A DNA stretch of 64,000 nt from Ehretia macrophylla (GCA_037974665.1 CM075775.1:41008152-41072151); one strand, 5' to 3'; counted from the stretch's first letter, positions 26,933 through 38,279 are shown. Made by a program: numbers and translations. Notes: generated by a model from the sequence alone, not told the origin.

Positions 26933-27148
26933 GATTTACGCGGCGCACAGCATACCGTTGGAAAGCTCTACGAGGGCTCTACGACGGGGAAAACATGCCT
27001 GCTCGATTACACCTCTTTTCAAAGCCCAAAATCGAACATTTTCATCAGTTTTGAGACACTTTTATTCTTTTGCTGTGTTTTTTCATCCCGGATCGTACGT
27101 CGTGGGGCTTGGGACCCGGTCTCCGTCGCTTCGGTGCCCATAACTTTT
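26933..27148 (+). repeat. Deleted satellite monomer (216 bp)
   Basis: About 125 bp are missing. GATCGTACGTCGTG runs straight into GGGCTTGGGACC at about 27104. In normal monomers both sides carry CGTG (GTCGTGAGC and GGCGTGGGGC), so this is a likely 4-bp microhomology deletion. Restoring it makes the spacing between the twin marker monomers at 19561 and 27266 a whole number of monomers. Confidence 0.8.
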
Positions 27149-27488
27149 GATTCGTAAAGAGTTACGCAGCGCACAACATGCCGTTGGAAAGCTCTCTGAG
27201 AGCTCTACGACGGGGGTAGCTAGCTGACTCGGCTGCACCTGTTTTTGGAGCCCAAAATTGAACGTTTTCATCTATTTTGGGACTCTTTTCTTCTTTTTCG
27301 CTATTTTTCCTTCTTGGATCGTACGTCGTGAGCCTAGAAACGGACGACAACCTAATCCATCACATATCTATTATGAAATCCCACGGCACCTTGGGCAAGA
27401 CAAATTCGCTTAACGTAGAGGCTGGACCCACAAACAGAGGGCGTGGGGCTTGGGACCCGGTCTCCGTCGCTTCGGTGCCCATAACTTG

Positions 27489-27782
27489 ATAGCAGGATGG
27501 AAAAAAATGCAAAAATCCTCTTTTTTCTATAACATAACTTAAATGAAGTTTATTTAGAATGTTTATTCGGGTCAAAGATGCCAATTTAGTCTTTAGTCAA
27601 GCTGAAGTCAACGAGGGTAGCACCGTAAAGAAATTCAAACCTCGAGCTGTAGGGCATTGTTATCAGATAAAAAGACCTACCTGTCCTATAACTATTGTAA
27701 CGAAAGACATATCTTTAGATGATGAATATGTAGATATAGATTCGTTAAAAAAACATAAATGGAAAAATAAATATATAGCTAT
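27489..27782 (+). pseudogene. rpl22: Nuclear plastid DNA insertion with a C-terminal rpl22 fragment
   Basis: The satellite stops at CCCATAACTT and resumes at CCGTAAGGAGTTACG. Between them is an AT-rich insert unlike anything else in the window. From about 27574 the forward frame encodes residues typical of chloroplast ribosomal protein L22 (50S subunit): AEVNEG, a KKFKPRA basic block, [11 protein letters not shown], then KDISLDDEY and SLKK. About 65-70 residues, roughly the C-terminal half, are present; the N-terminal half and the true C-terminus are missing. The frame runs on into satellite sequence. Some positions depart from what I recall of plastid L22 (Val-Gly-His-Cys where Arg-rich residues are usual), consistent with decay. 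The 85 bp at 27489-27573 are AT-rich and unassigned; they may be another plastid or mitochondrial piece. A route through mitochondrial DNA cannot be excluded. No target-site duplication is seen. Confidence 0.88.
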
Positions 27783-30700
27783 CCGTAAGGAGTTACGTGG
27801 CACACAGCATCCCGTTGCAAAGCTCTCCAAGAGCTCTACGACGGGGGCAGCAAGCCTACTCGGCTGCGCCTCTTTTTGAAGCCCAAAATCGAACGTTTTC
27901 ATCAGTTTCGAGACACTTTTCTTCTTTTACGGTGTTTTTCCGTCTCGGATCGTACATCGTAAGCCGCGAAAAGGACGACAACCTAATCTATCACATTTTT
28001 ATTATCGAATCCCATGGTACCTTAGGCAAGACAACTTCACTTCACGTAGAGCCTGGGCCCGCAAATCGAGGGTGTGGGGCTTGGGACCAGGTCTCCATCG
28101 CTCCGGTGCCCATAACTTTTGATCCATAAGGAGTTACACGGCGCACAACATACCGTTGGAAAGCTCTCCGAGAGCTCTACGACGGGGGTAGCAAGCAAGA
28201 CTGGCTGAACCTAATTTCGGAGCACAAAATCGAACGTTTTCATCAGTTTTGGGACACTTTTCTTCTTTGGCACAGTTTTTCCGTCTATGGTCGTACGTCA
28301 TGAGCCGTGAAAAGGACGACAACCGAATCTATCACATTTGTATTACCGAATGTCACGGTACCTTAGGCAAGACAACTTAACTTCACATAGAGGCTGGGAC
28401 CGCAAACCGAGGGCGTGAGGCTTAGGACAAGGTCTCCGTCGCTCCGGTGCCCATAACTTTTGATCCGTAAGCAGTTACGCGGCACACAGCATACCAATGG
28501 AAAGCTCTCTAAGAGCTCTACGACGAAGGCAGCTAGCCTGCTCAACTGCACCTATTTTCATAGCCCAAAATTGAAGTTTTCATCAATTTCGAGATAATTT
28601 TCTTCTTTTGCGCTGTTTTTCCGTCCAGGATAGTACGTCGTGAGCCGTGAAAAGTACGACGACCTAACCCATCACATTTCTATTACCGAATCCCACTGTA
28701 CCTTGAGCTAGACAACTTCGCTTCAGGTAGAGGCTGGGCCCGCAAACCGAGGGCGTGGGGCTTGGGACCAGGTCTTCGCCGCTCTAGTGCCCATAACTTT
28801 AGATCCGTAAGGAGTTACGCGGAGCACAGCATACCGTTGGAATACTCTCCAGGAGCTCTAAGACAGGGGCTGCAAGATTGCTCGGCTGCGCCTATTTTCA
28901 GAGCCCAAAATTGAAGTTTTCATCAGTTTCGAGACACTTTTCAACTTATGCGCTATTTTTCAGTCCTGGATCGTCCATTGTGAGCAACGAAAGGATGACA
29001 ACCTAATCCGTCACATTTCTATTACCGAATCCCACAGCAACTTGGGCAAGACATCTTCGCTTCACGTAGAGGCTGGGCACACAAACCGAGGGTGTGGGGC
29101 TTGGGACTAGGTCTCCGTCGCTCCGATGCCCATAACTTTTGATCCGTTAGGAGTTACATGGCTCACAGTATACCATTTGAAAGCTCTTCGAGAGCTCTAT
29201 GACGTGGGCAGCAAGCTTGCTCGACTGCGCCTATTTTCGAAGCTCAAAATTGAACATTTTCACCAGTTTTGAGACACTTTTCTTTGTCTATACTGTTTTT
29301 ATGTCCTGGATCATACGTCGTGAGCCTAGAAATGCACGACAACCTAATCCATCACATTTCTATTATCGAATACCACGACACCCTGGGCAAGACAACTTCG
29401 CCTCATGTAGAGGCTGGGCCCGCAAACCAAGGGCATGGGCCTTGGGACCTGGTCTCCGTCACTCCAGTACCCATAACTTTTGATCCGTAAGGAGTTACGC
29501 GGCGCACAGCGTACCGTTGGAAAACTCTCCGAGAGCTATACGATGGGGGCAGCAAGCCTGCTATGCTGTGACTATTTTCGGAGTCCAAAATCGAGCATTT
29601 TCATCAGTTTTGGGACACTTTTCTTCTTTTGCGCTGTTTTTCCTTGCCGGAACGTACGTCGTGAGCCTAGAAAAGAATGACAACTTAATACATCACATTT
29701 CTATTATTGAATCCCACGGCACCTTGGGCAAGACAACTTGGCTTCACGTGTAGGCTGGGCCTGCAAACCGAGGGCGTCGGGCTTAGAACCTGGTCTACGT
29801 CGCTTCGGTGCCCATAACTTTTGATCCGTAAGGATTTACGCGGCGCACAGTATACCGTTGGAAAGCTCTTCGAGAGCTCTACAACGAGGGCAACAAGCCT
29901 GCTCATCTGTGCTAGTTTTTGGGGCCCAAAATTAAATTTTTTCATCATTTTTGGGACACTTTTCTTCTTTTGCGCTATTTTTCTTTCCCGGATCGTACGT
30001 CGTTAGCCACGAAAAGGACGACAACCTAATCCATCATATTTCTACTATCGAATCCAATGGTACCTTGGGCAAGACAACTTTGCTTCACATAGAGGCTGGG
30101 CCCGCAAACCGAGGATATGGGGCTTGGGATCAGGTCTCAGTCGCTCTGGTGCCCATAACTTTTGATCCGTAAGGTGTTATGCGGTGCACAGTATACCGTT
30201 GGAAAGAACTTCGAGAGCTCTGCGATGGGGGCAAAAAACCTGCTCAGCTGCGCCAGTTTTCGAAGCCCAAAATCGAATATTTTCGTCAGTTTTGGGACAC
30301 TTTTCATCTTTTGCGATATTTTTCCTTCCAGGATCGTACGTCGTGAGCCTAGAAAAGGACGACAACCTAATCCATCTCATTTCTATTATCGAATCCCACG
30401 GCACCTTGGGCCAGACAACTTCGCTTCAATTAGAGGCTGGGCCTACAAATCGAGGGCGTGGGACTTGGGACCAGCTCTCCGTCGCTCCTTTGCCCTTAAC
30501 TTTTGATCTGTAAAGAGTTACGTGACACACATGATACCGTTGGAAATTTCTCCGAGAGCTCTACGATGAGGGCAATAAGCCTACTCAGCTGTGCCTGATT
30601 TCGGAGTCCAAAATCGAACGTTTTCATCAATTTTAGGACACTTTTCTTCTTTTGCACTGTTTTTCCTTCCCGGGTCGAACATCATAACCCTAGAAAAGGA

Positions 30701-32111
30701 CGACAACCTAATCATCACATTTCTATTATCGAATTCCACGGCACCTTGGGCAAGACAACTTCACTTCACATAGAAGTTGGGCCCGTAAACCGAGGGCGTG
30801 GGGCTTGTGACCAGGTATCCGTTGCTCAGGTGCCCATAACTTTTCATCCGTAAGGAGTTACGCAGGGCACAGCATACCGTTGGAAAGCACTCCGAGAGCT
30901 CTACGATAAGGGCAGTGAGGCTGCTCAGCTGCGCCTGTTTTTGAAGCCCAAAATTGAACATTTTCATCAGTTTCGGGATACTTTTCTTCTTTTGTGCTAT
31001 TGTTCCATCCCGAATCGTACGTCGTGAGCCACGAAAAGGACGATAACCTAATCTATCAAATTTCTATTACTGAATCCCACGGCATCTTGGGCAAGACAAC
31101 TTTGCTTCACGTAGAGGCTGGGCCCGCAAACCGAGGACGTGGGGTATAGGACCATGTCTCCTTCGCTCCGGTGCCCATAACTTTTGATCCGTAAGGAGTT
31201 ATGTGGCCCACAACATACTGTTGGAAAGCTCTACGAGAGCTCTACGATGGGGGCAGCAAGCCTGCTCAGCTGTGCATATTTTTGGAACCTAAAATCAATC
31301 GTTTTCATCAGTTTTAGGACACTTTTCTTCTCTTGGGCTATTTTTCCTTCCCGGATAATATGTCGTGAGCCTAAAAAAGGACAACAACCTAATCCATCAC
31401 ATTTCTATTATTGAATCCCACTACACCTTGGGCAAGACAACTTCGCTTCACGTAGAGGCTGGGCCTGTAAACCGAGGGCGTGGTGCTTGGGACCAGGTCT
31501 CCATCTCTCCTTTGCCCATAACTTTTGATCCATAAGGAGTTACGCGTCGCACAGCATACCAATGGAAAGCTCTCCGAGAGCTCTACGACATGGCCAGCAA
31601 ACCTGCTTGACTGTGCCTGTTTTCGGAGCCCAAAATCAAACGTTTTCATCAGTTTCGGGACACTTTTCTTCTTTTGTGTTATTTTTTTGTCCCGGATCAT
31701 ACGTCGTCAGCCGCGAAAAGGACGACAACCTAATCAATCTCATTTCTATTACCGAATCCCATGACACCTTGGGCTTGACAACATCATTTCACGTAGAGGC
31801 TGGGCCCACAAACTGTGGGCATGGGGCTTGTGACCAGGTATTTGTCGCACCGGTGACCAAAAATTTTGATCCGTAAGGAGCTACGTGATGCAAAACATAC
31901 CGTTGGAAAGCACTTCGAGAGCTCTACGACGGTGGCAGCAAGCTTGCTCAGCTGCACCAATTTTTGGAGCCCAAAATCGAACATTTTCATCAGTTTCAGG
32001 ACACTTTTCTACTTATGCAATATTTTTTCGTCCCGGATAGTAAGTCGTGAGCAGCGAAAAGGAAGACAACCTAATCCATCACATTTTTATTATCGAATCC
32101 CACGATACCTT
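27783..32111. repeat. ~341-bp satellite array, block 3
   Basis: About 13 monomers in the same orientation and phase as before. It contains markers that recur in block 4: a GACACCCTGGGCAAG monomer (29376), a GGGGCCCAAAATTAAA monomer (29921), a CGGGTCGAACATCATAACCC monomer (30671) and a GACCAAAAATTTTGATCC monomer (31855). The block is cut within a monomer by the LTR element at 32112. Confidence 0.97.
32107..32111. other. Target-site duplication ACCTT, left
   Basis: ACCTT directly precedes the TG of the 5' LTR and is repeated exactly at 40581-40585 after the CA of the 3' LTR. Removing the element and one copy restores a normal satellite phrase (ATACCTTGG...AAGACAACTTC). Confidence 0.95.
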
Positions 32112-33877
32112 TGTGAGGCCCGACCTCAAATAATGTGTGTTACCTCGATTTACGTGCCTTAGACCTAGAATTATATGATTGATCTTGGATGGCATGCCCT
32201 ATCTAGGTTTCCGTGCATGCTTCGTCATACGTGCCTTGACTTAGAATTGTGTGCCCTAATCCTCGATGTATTGTATACCTAGATATACGTGTCCTGACCT
32301 TGAATTATATGCAAGACCTCAATTTACGTGCGATACCTTGTTTCGTGTGCCTTGACCTAGATTTGCGTGGCTTGACCTCGGTTTAAGAATTGTACCCGTA
32401 GTTTCCCTTATAGCCCCAAATGTGATTTCGATCGTTGCACGTTGACAAATAGGCCCTTCTTGCATCCGAGCCCACGTAGATGTTGTTGCATGTTAAATAA
32501 TCTTATTATTTGATTACGTGGACTTTGAATTGAGTTATATGACTTGATTTACGTGTGTTACATGACTGCCCGTTTAATGTTCATATAACTCCATATACTT
32601 TTCAAGTGAAATTACTTGTCTATTCGTGGCTTGCTTGTTTATTTGTCAATGTGCAATCTTATGACTGTCCGGATGCAACCTACTTTGTTGTCCTCCTAAT
32701 GTGATATATTAAAATGTCATAAATGTGCATTGCATACAAGGTTGCAAATTTTCATTCTGGCATGGTAGCGTTCATGCACACCGGGCGGCATCGGGCTTGC
32801 CGGTGCAACCATGACTACCATGGTCCAATTCCCTTTCTCGCTTGGGGGCTAGACTTCCTCGGAGAGTTGGGTCGTAGGATTTCGGGGTACATCCGTAGTA
32901 CACCCACTTGGCGTGATGAGGGGATGATTTGAAGTCGGCCGCAACAATTGAGAGCAAAAGCTCACCGTATCCTTTTTACTATGTGTATAAGTACTCTCGC
33001 TTGGTTCCTAGAGGACCTCGGGGAGGAAAGACGGGTAATTGTGTTCCTTTACCTTTGTATTATTGTTCTGTACTTAATTGTGTTATATTCATGCTTGCAA
33101 AAGGATTTTCATAAGTTGAACCGGAAAAAGAGTTTCAAAACGTATTTCTCGTTTCCCCCTCGCTGAGTTCATAAGGACTCACCCATTTTTTTGTCACAGG
33201 TGCAGCAGATTTGGAACAAGTACCCGAAGTAAATGTGCTTTTTGATGATTCCTTGGAATGACTACGTGCTTTTATGCTTTGCCTAAAAGTGGTTACTATA
33301 TGGATATTGTGTTTGATTGCAAACTGTTCATTTTATTGATGTAAATGACCCGGTTGTAATTTGGGTCTAATTTTGGCTTGTACTGATTGTAGCTGGACGA
33401 ACTCTTTATTTGGTCGTTTACTTTCGTCATTTAATTAGTAGTTATCGTAGGCGTTTGAACCGCTAGGTGAAGAAGTAAATAATGTAACTCTACTTAATCT
33501 CACCTAATGATCATGCACAAGCTAAAGGATAATAAGTACTTGCATGATAGGAAATTGACAAATAAACAAGACATAGTTATCATGTTAGGCTTATTAACCA
33601 AACGAGACTTTTAAGATAAACTAGTAGGCAAATCGGTTGGTGACAAAATATGAGTCCTTAATGGAATTGGATTAATGATTAGAATAATTGAGGCGTTTAG
33701 AAATTAGGTCAAACTAAGGAGCCAATTACAGCCGTTATGCTGCCGGTTTTCTGGAAAATTTTGGAGTTCTAGGCTAACGTTAACCGTTAAACCTTAATGA
33801 ACGATTAAGTACGTGAAATGATATGAACGTAGATCACACCTTAGTCTAACCTCTATAGGTCGGGTTGGGGCGTGACA
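32112..33877 (+). mobile_element. 5' LTR (internally deleted, 1766 bp)
   Basis: It begins TGTGAGGCCCGACC and ends GGGGCGTGACA. Compared with the 3' LTR it lacks the counterpart of about 37100-39096: the text joins AAGAATTGTA to CCCGTAGTTTCCC at 32394/32395. The lost stretch holds half of the U3 repeat array, the CT tract, all four CATGCATG sites and the ~210-bp duplication. It also has one fewer 20-bp CTTGACCTAGATTTGCGTGG unit than the 3' LTR. The putative TATA box (TATAA at 32986-32990) remains. The last 43 bases differ from the 3' LTR at only two positions. Confidence 0.92.
32986..32993 (+). promoter_or_regulatory. Putative TATA box of 5' LTR
   Basis: TATAAGTA within ATGTGTATAAGTACTCTCGC, conserved in all single-copy LTRs and duplicated in subfamily A. 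It would place the U3/R border a little downstream, near 33015-33025. This is a motif match only. Confidence 0.45.
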
Positions 33878-33890
33878 CCTTATATTAGAA

Positions 33891-33902
33891 TGGTATCAGA
33901 GC
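33891..33902 (+). other. Primer binding site for initiator Met-tRNA
   Basis: TGGTATCAGAGC, the classic plant retrotransposon primer site complementary to the 3' end of initiator methionine tRNA. It lies 13 bp after the 5' LTR ends. It marks the plus strand as the coding sense of the element. Confidence 0.93.
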
Positions 33903-36783
33903 TTAGTTTAGCAACTAGGTATTAGTCGGGTTCAACTCTCGGACCATGGGTAGAAGCCCTAAGATAATTATGATATCTTGTTTATATGTGTTAATGTGTG
34001 CTAATGTGCTTTAATTGCTTTGAGCATTGAATATTATGTGCTTTTGAGGACCATATGTATTATGTGTCATACACACCGACACGTTAGTGACCTCGATAAT
34101 TCATGCATGCTTTTATACTCCTTCCTTGATACATGTGCATGTTATATAACCATGAATGACTGTTTATACACATAGATAGTTAGGATTAGGACTTTCAGGG
34201 AAGTGAATTTGTGCAGGACGAACGAAAAGGCTCGGTTAGAGATTTCTCGCATCTTCACAGGTACTCGATGGATCGTATGTATTATTGGATATGCATATAT
34301 AAAATGCGTAGCACATGTATAAATGTTGAGGTAAAGTTATCCCCTTATCTTTGGAATACTCATACCTATGATTAAGTTATCAATTTTATAGCTATGAAGT
34401 TTTGATTCCGTTAAACCGTTCTTCTCATTGTGGTTCAAGTATAAAGGTTAAAGACATGCTACTTCCTTAGATATAAGGGTATACTATTAAATATGTAGAA
34501 TAGTATATATTCTCATGTGCTGATAGTGGAAGTTGACTTAGAGGTTTCTTTGAATCCATTTCTCACATCTTAAAATTGGCTTGATAGACTATCTAAGAAG
34601 TTAGCAATATACTCGTACGATTGAATCCTTACTTGATTGGAATTAAGCATTGATGAATCTGATATGGTGTATACTAGCGAGTTTCAAGTTCACTAAGTGT
34701 TAAGATCATGACCTAGAAATTAAGAGGTGAATTCGTAGAAGTTGACAATTGTTAGGGGTTAGATTATTAAGTCATGGATAGCGTATTTAAGTTAGTTAAC
34801 AATGGATAACCTCAAGACATGTAGGCAGCTATGGAGACTGAGTTTAACAAGGTTGATGATTCTTTAGTATAACAAGGTATAAGAATGTTGGAATCAAGGA
34901 ATTCACGTAGCTAGAACTCGTGTTTGGAAAACTGCACCTAAAATGTTAGGTCGGATAGAAGTGTAAGAAATTGAATTATGCATTAGATGACTAACGTTGC
35001 TAAAGGTCCAAAGTTGGATATCGGTGATATTTAGAATCATGGTATTAATTTGGTGCCTCTCGAATTTAGTGTGATTATGCAAAGTAAGTCATTCTATACA
35101 CTCGTTATTTGGATACCCTAAAGGATATTAGGAAGCATATATCCCTAAGTATTACCGATGGACCTAATATATAAACCATGGAAATGAGATTAAAGCATTC
35201 GGTTACAAAGTGGAGTCGTTAGGGTATGATTAGTAATCCTAAATAGCTAATAGTGAGTATGCATGATGATTCATGGTGAACCCTAGGACCTAAGGTCGAT
35301 GAGTCTTGATGCTCTTAGCTAGTTGAACATGTAAATGAGAAGAGTAAGATTTCATAGAGTTAAGATAGAGATGAATTAGAGTCATAATGACCCAAGAGAC
35401 TATTGTTAGACCACTATATCTATGTGCACCATTTCACATCTAGAAACTAGCGATCGGTAGACTTCGAATTGTGGTCGTTGAATAAGAGGGGTGAATCTTG
35501 TAGTGATAGTTAAATAAGTGGTTGATTACTTTTGAAGTTCTATTAGGTTATGTTGAAGGATGCCTCGTGGTCATAATTCTTGTATTGATACAACCTTGAA
35601 GTTATCTCGTGTAAGTATTTTATGAGCTCGGTCATTTCGGTACCCATTTATAGTCCTAGGATTGTTGTTGTACGACCGGTAACCTAGTAGAGCATTGATA
35701 TCACTTACATGGCGATGAACCCAGCTTAGTAACATTAATGTCGAAGATATACTGGCGGGCATTAAGTGTTTGAAGGAATGACTAGGTCGCTAAGTGAGTA
35801 GGACCATTGTCTTCTTAAGTATGACGTAACCTTTGATTGAGGTGAGTAGAATTTATTTGAGGTTGAAACTATTCGCCTTAGGAGTTTTGGATAAGATTAA
35901 AAGAAAATTCTGAAGCCTTGTGACTTGAAAATAGAGATTTGAATAAGGAAATAAATTGTGGATCACAAGCTGATGAAGCTTACTTGAAAAGATGAACTAG
36001 TGCTACATGATTAGTTTACCCATGCAATTTCGATGGCAATTTGTTGGTAATACTTAATAAACCTTAGAATTCGAGTTTAATGAATCTCAATGGTCTTTCT
36101 CTTTGATTACGAGCGTAAAGGTTAACGAAGCTAGGAAAGGATGTTAGTGAATAGGCGCTTATAACCGGAAGACTAGTCATTAGAAGATTTACTAATCCAA
36201 TGTACCTTCAAGATAAGAACTATGATACTACCGATAGATGACGACTTGAGATGGATTAGTTTGTTTGGTGAGTTCAACTTGAAATTAGGGTCGTATCGTG
36301 GAAATAATCCATAACATGTGTATGTCCTATGTGCTAACAATTTTGAAGCTAGTAGATAGGATATGTAAATCAGATATAGACCTATCATCTTGAAATTAGT
36401 GTATGTCACCCTAGGATCATGGAATTATTGTGATATTCCTTTTGAGGTATGAATGCGAGATTGATACAACATGAGTCATGATTTTGGAGTTATAGTTTTA
36501 TTGTTAGAATACCGATGCAACTTTGATGACTATGTTTGAAGACTCTAACCTTAGTTAATGAACTTGACCTTAAGATCAAATAGAGAATAGAGTCTTTCAA
36601 AGGAAAGAACTGTAAATGTAGAGGTCACACCGAACTAAATGATTGAAGAAACATAGGAAGTGAATTGGTTGTGGTAAGAGATCACCAAACACGGGACGAA
36701 CTGGAGTAGGAAGAATAACAAGGTTCAGAATCCGTCTAAATGACCTCAATAGGCAAGAATGAATTTCGGGACGAAATTCTTTT

Positions 36784-36796
36784 AAGGAGGGGAGGA
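36784..36796 (+). other. Polypurine tract
   Basis: AAGGAGGGGAGGA directly before the TG of the 3' LTR. It is the expected plus-strand primer for reverse transcription. The same tract is seen in reverse complement at 59268-59280. Confidence 0.93.
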
Positions 36797-36814
36797 TGTA
36801 AGGCCCGATCCCGA

Positions 36815-37275
36815 ATAATGTGTGTTACCTCGATTTACGTGCCTTAGACCTAGAATTATATGACTGATCTTGGATGGTGTGCCCTGTCTTGGTTTTCGTG
36901 CATGCTTCATCATACGTGCCTTGACTTAGAATTGTGTGCCCTAATCCTCAATGTACTGCATACCTAGATATACGTGTCCTAACCTTGAATTACGTGCGAG
37001 ACCTCGATTTGCGTGCGATACCTTGTTTCGTGTGCCTTGACCTAGATTTGTGTGGCTTGACCTAGATTTGCGTGGCTTGACCTAGGTTTAAGAATTGTAT
37101 TTGTTTTGTGTGCCTTGCATTGAATTACGTGCATTCATTTAGGGTTGCGTGCATTTACTTGGAAAATGTGCATTCGTCTCGTAGTTCGTGTATACCTCGT
37201 GATTCGTGCCACGTATTGATTTCGGTGCGTGCCTCGTAGTGCGTATCCTAAACCTCGAACTGTGTGCCTACACGC
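36815..37275 (+). promoter_or_regulatory. U3 array of ~20-bp units rich in ACGTG and TTGAC
   Basis: Imperfect units of about 20 bp such as TACGTGCCTTGACTTAGAAT. Counting by eye, at least five contain ACGTG and at least four contain TTGAC. ACGTG is the core of the plant G-box/ABRE (bZIP, bHLH factors), and TTGACC or TTGACT is the W-box of WRKY factors (established knowledge). The copy number differs by one 20-bp unit between the two LTRs of this element, so the array is unstable. An enhancer role is inference. Confidence 0.65.
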
Positions 37276-37711
37276 TAAGCAAGAAAGAATCCTACAAAAT
37301 CCACTAACTATTATTAAATTACTAATTCAACCCACTAGAAGACAAAATCTCACAAAAAGCTAGACATTCCTTATTCTTTATTCCTTATTCTTTTTGCATT
37401 TCAACACACAATTTAATAATGCACATAAGATGACAAAAAATCAGATTTTTTATTGCCTTGGCCGACCACTACAAGGACTTTGTGCTTGCTTGTTCAATTT
37501 AACTTAATTCCTAGACAAATTATGACATTCTATGACACAAATGCATAAAAAAATTGCTCAAAAATCTCCTCAAAACCCCACCACTCTCGACCAAACACTC
37601 CTTGCCCATGCTAGGAATTTCAAAATACTTCTTGAAGACACAAAAAGCTGAATTACAAAGCTCAAAGCTGACCACTTGCATCAAGAATTGCAAAAGCCTT
37701 CATTCTTTGTC

Positions 37712-37774
37712 AATTCCTCTCATTCTTCTCACATTTCTCTCTCTCCCTCTCATTCTTCTCTCTCTCTCTCTCTT
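37712..37774. repeat. CT-rich simple sequence in LTR
   Basis: Pyrimidine tract made of CTCT and TTCT units, ending in a (TC)n run. It is the counterpart of the GA-rich tracts at 13064 and 58258. CT-rich tracts are common in plant promoters, but the function here is unknown. Confidence 0.85.
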
Positions 37775-37886
37775 GGCCTTGGCTGAGTTTTATCTTGTCT
37801 TTTCTCATCTTCATCAATCCATGGTGCATCAAGACAAACAACAAGCAAAGAAACTCAATCAAGCTAGCTAAGATGCAAGAATCACA

Positions 37887-38215
37887 CATGCATGCTCTTT
37901 GAGTCACCATTTCGGCCTAGGTGATTTTACTAGCTTCCATTTCTTTTCTTCCTGTTTTAACCACATGCATGTACTAAGAACTTGGCCACTAAGCTAGGAA
38001 AAATAGAGAGAAATCGGGTGGTGTCTTGGCTAATCAAGGAAGAAGAAGAAAATTGTGCTTCATTAAGTTTTGTGCATCTTCTTGTTGATTTGCTAAGGTG
38101 AGGGCTAAAACCTTTTGAAAATCCTTCAAAAATCCACATGCATGCTCTTAAATGTATGTCTTTGCTTTTGTACTTGAGTTATTTGTGTGTTCATAAGCTT
38201 TTACAACCATGCATG
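37887..38215. promoter_or_regulatory. Four perfect CATGCATG sites
   Basis: CATGCATG occurs at 37887, 37964, 38137 and 38208. Finding this 8-mer four times in about 330 bp is far above chance. The positions are kept in the solo LTR at 10322 and mostly kept in the other LTRs (one reads CACGCATG near 57882). Confidence 0.6.
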
Positions 38216-38279
38216 GCAAGATTTTGGCTTGAAGATGAAGATAGATGAAATCGTGTTTGTTGACAGCTCTCTGACTTGT

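Larger units (their letters stand above)
14058..27488. repeat. ~341-bp satellite array, block 2
   Basis: About 39 monomers continuing block 1 in the same orientation. Monomer variants recur in a fixed order. A 1337-bp unit of four monomers is duplicated in tandem at 14815-17224, and the same order appears again at about 24.3-25.4 kb. Marker monomers near 19561 and 27266 match closely and are 7705 bp apart, or 23 monomers once the ~125-bp deletion at 26933-27148 is allowed for. The monomers starting near 18079 and 18420 are close relatives, suggesting a local one-monomer duplication. No other sequence class is visible in this block. Confidence 0.97.
33878..36796 (+). mobile_element. Internal region without coding capacity (2919 bp)
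   Basis: AT-rich, with stops in all frames at short intervals. It is clearly homologous, in the same relative orientation, to the internal region of the minus-strand element at 59268-62153 (2886 bp), so length and sequence are conserved in the family although it is non-coding. It starts with the primer site and contains GGACCATGGGTAGAAGCCC shortly after it (about 33942), also present in the other two elements. It ends with GAATTTCGGGACGAAATTC and the polypurine tract. A 60-63 codon antisense open frame (35571-35762, minus) is shared with the other element but has no recognisable motif. Confidence 0.85.

Noticed and set aside
27559-27879. Possible functional nuclear rpl22 gene
   Set aside because: Only the C-terminal half is present, there is no transit peptide, and the frame runs on into satellite sequence.
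37554-37871. 105-codon frame across the CT-rich part of the 3' LTR
   Set aside because: It depends on the low-complexity CT tract (a run of Leu and Ser) and is not kept in other LTR copies.
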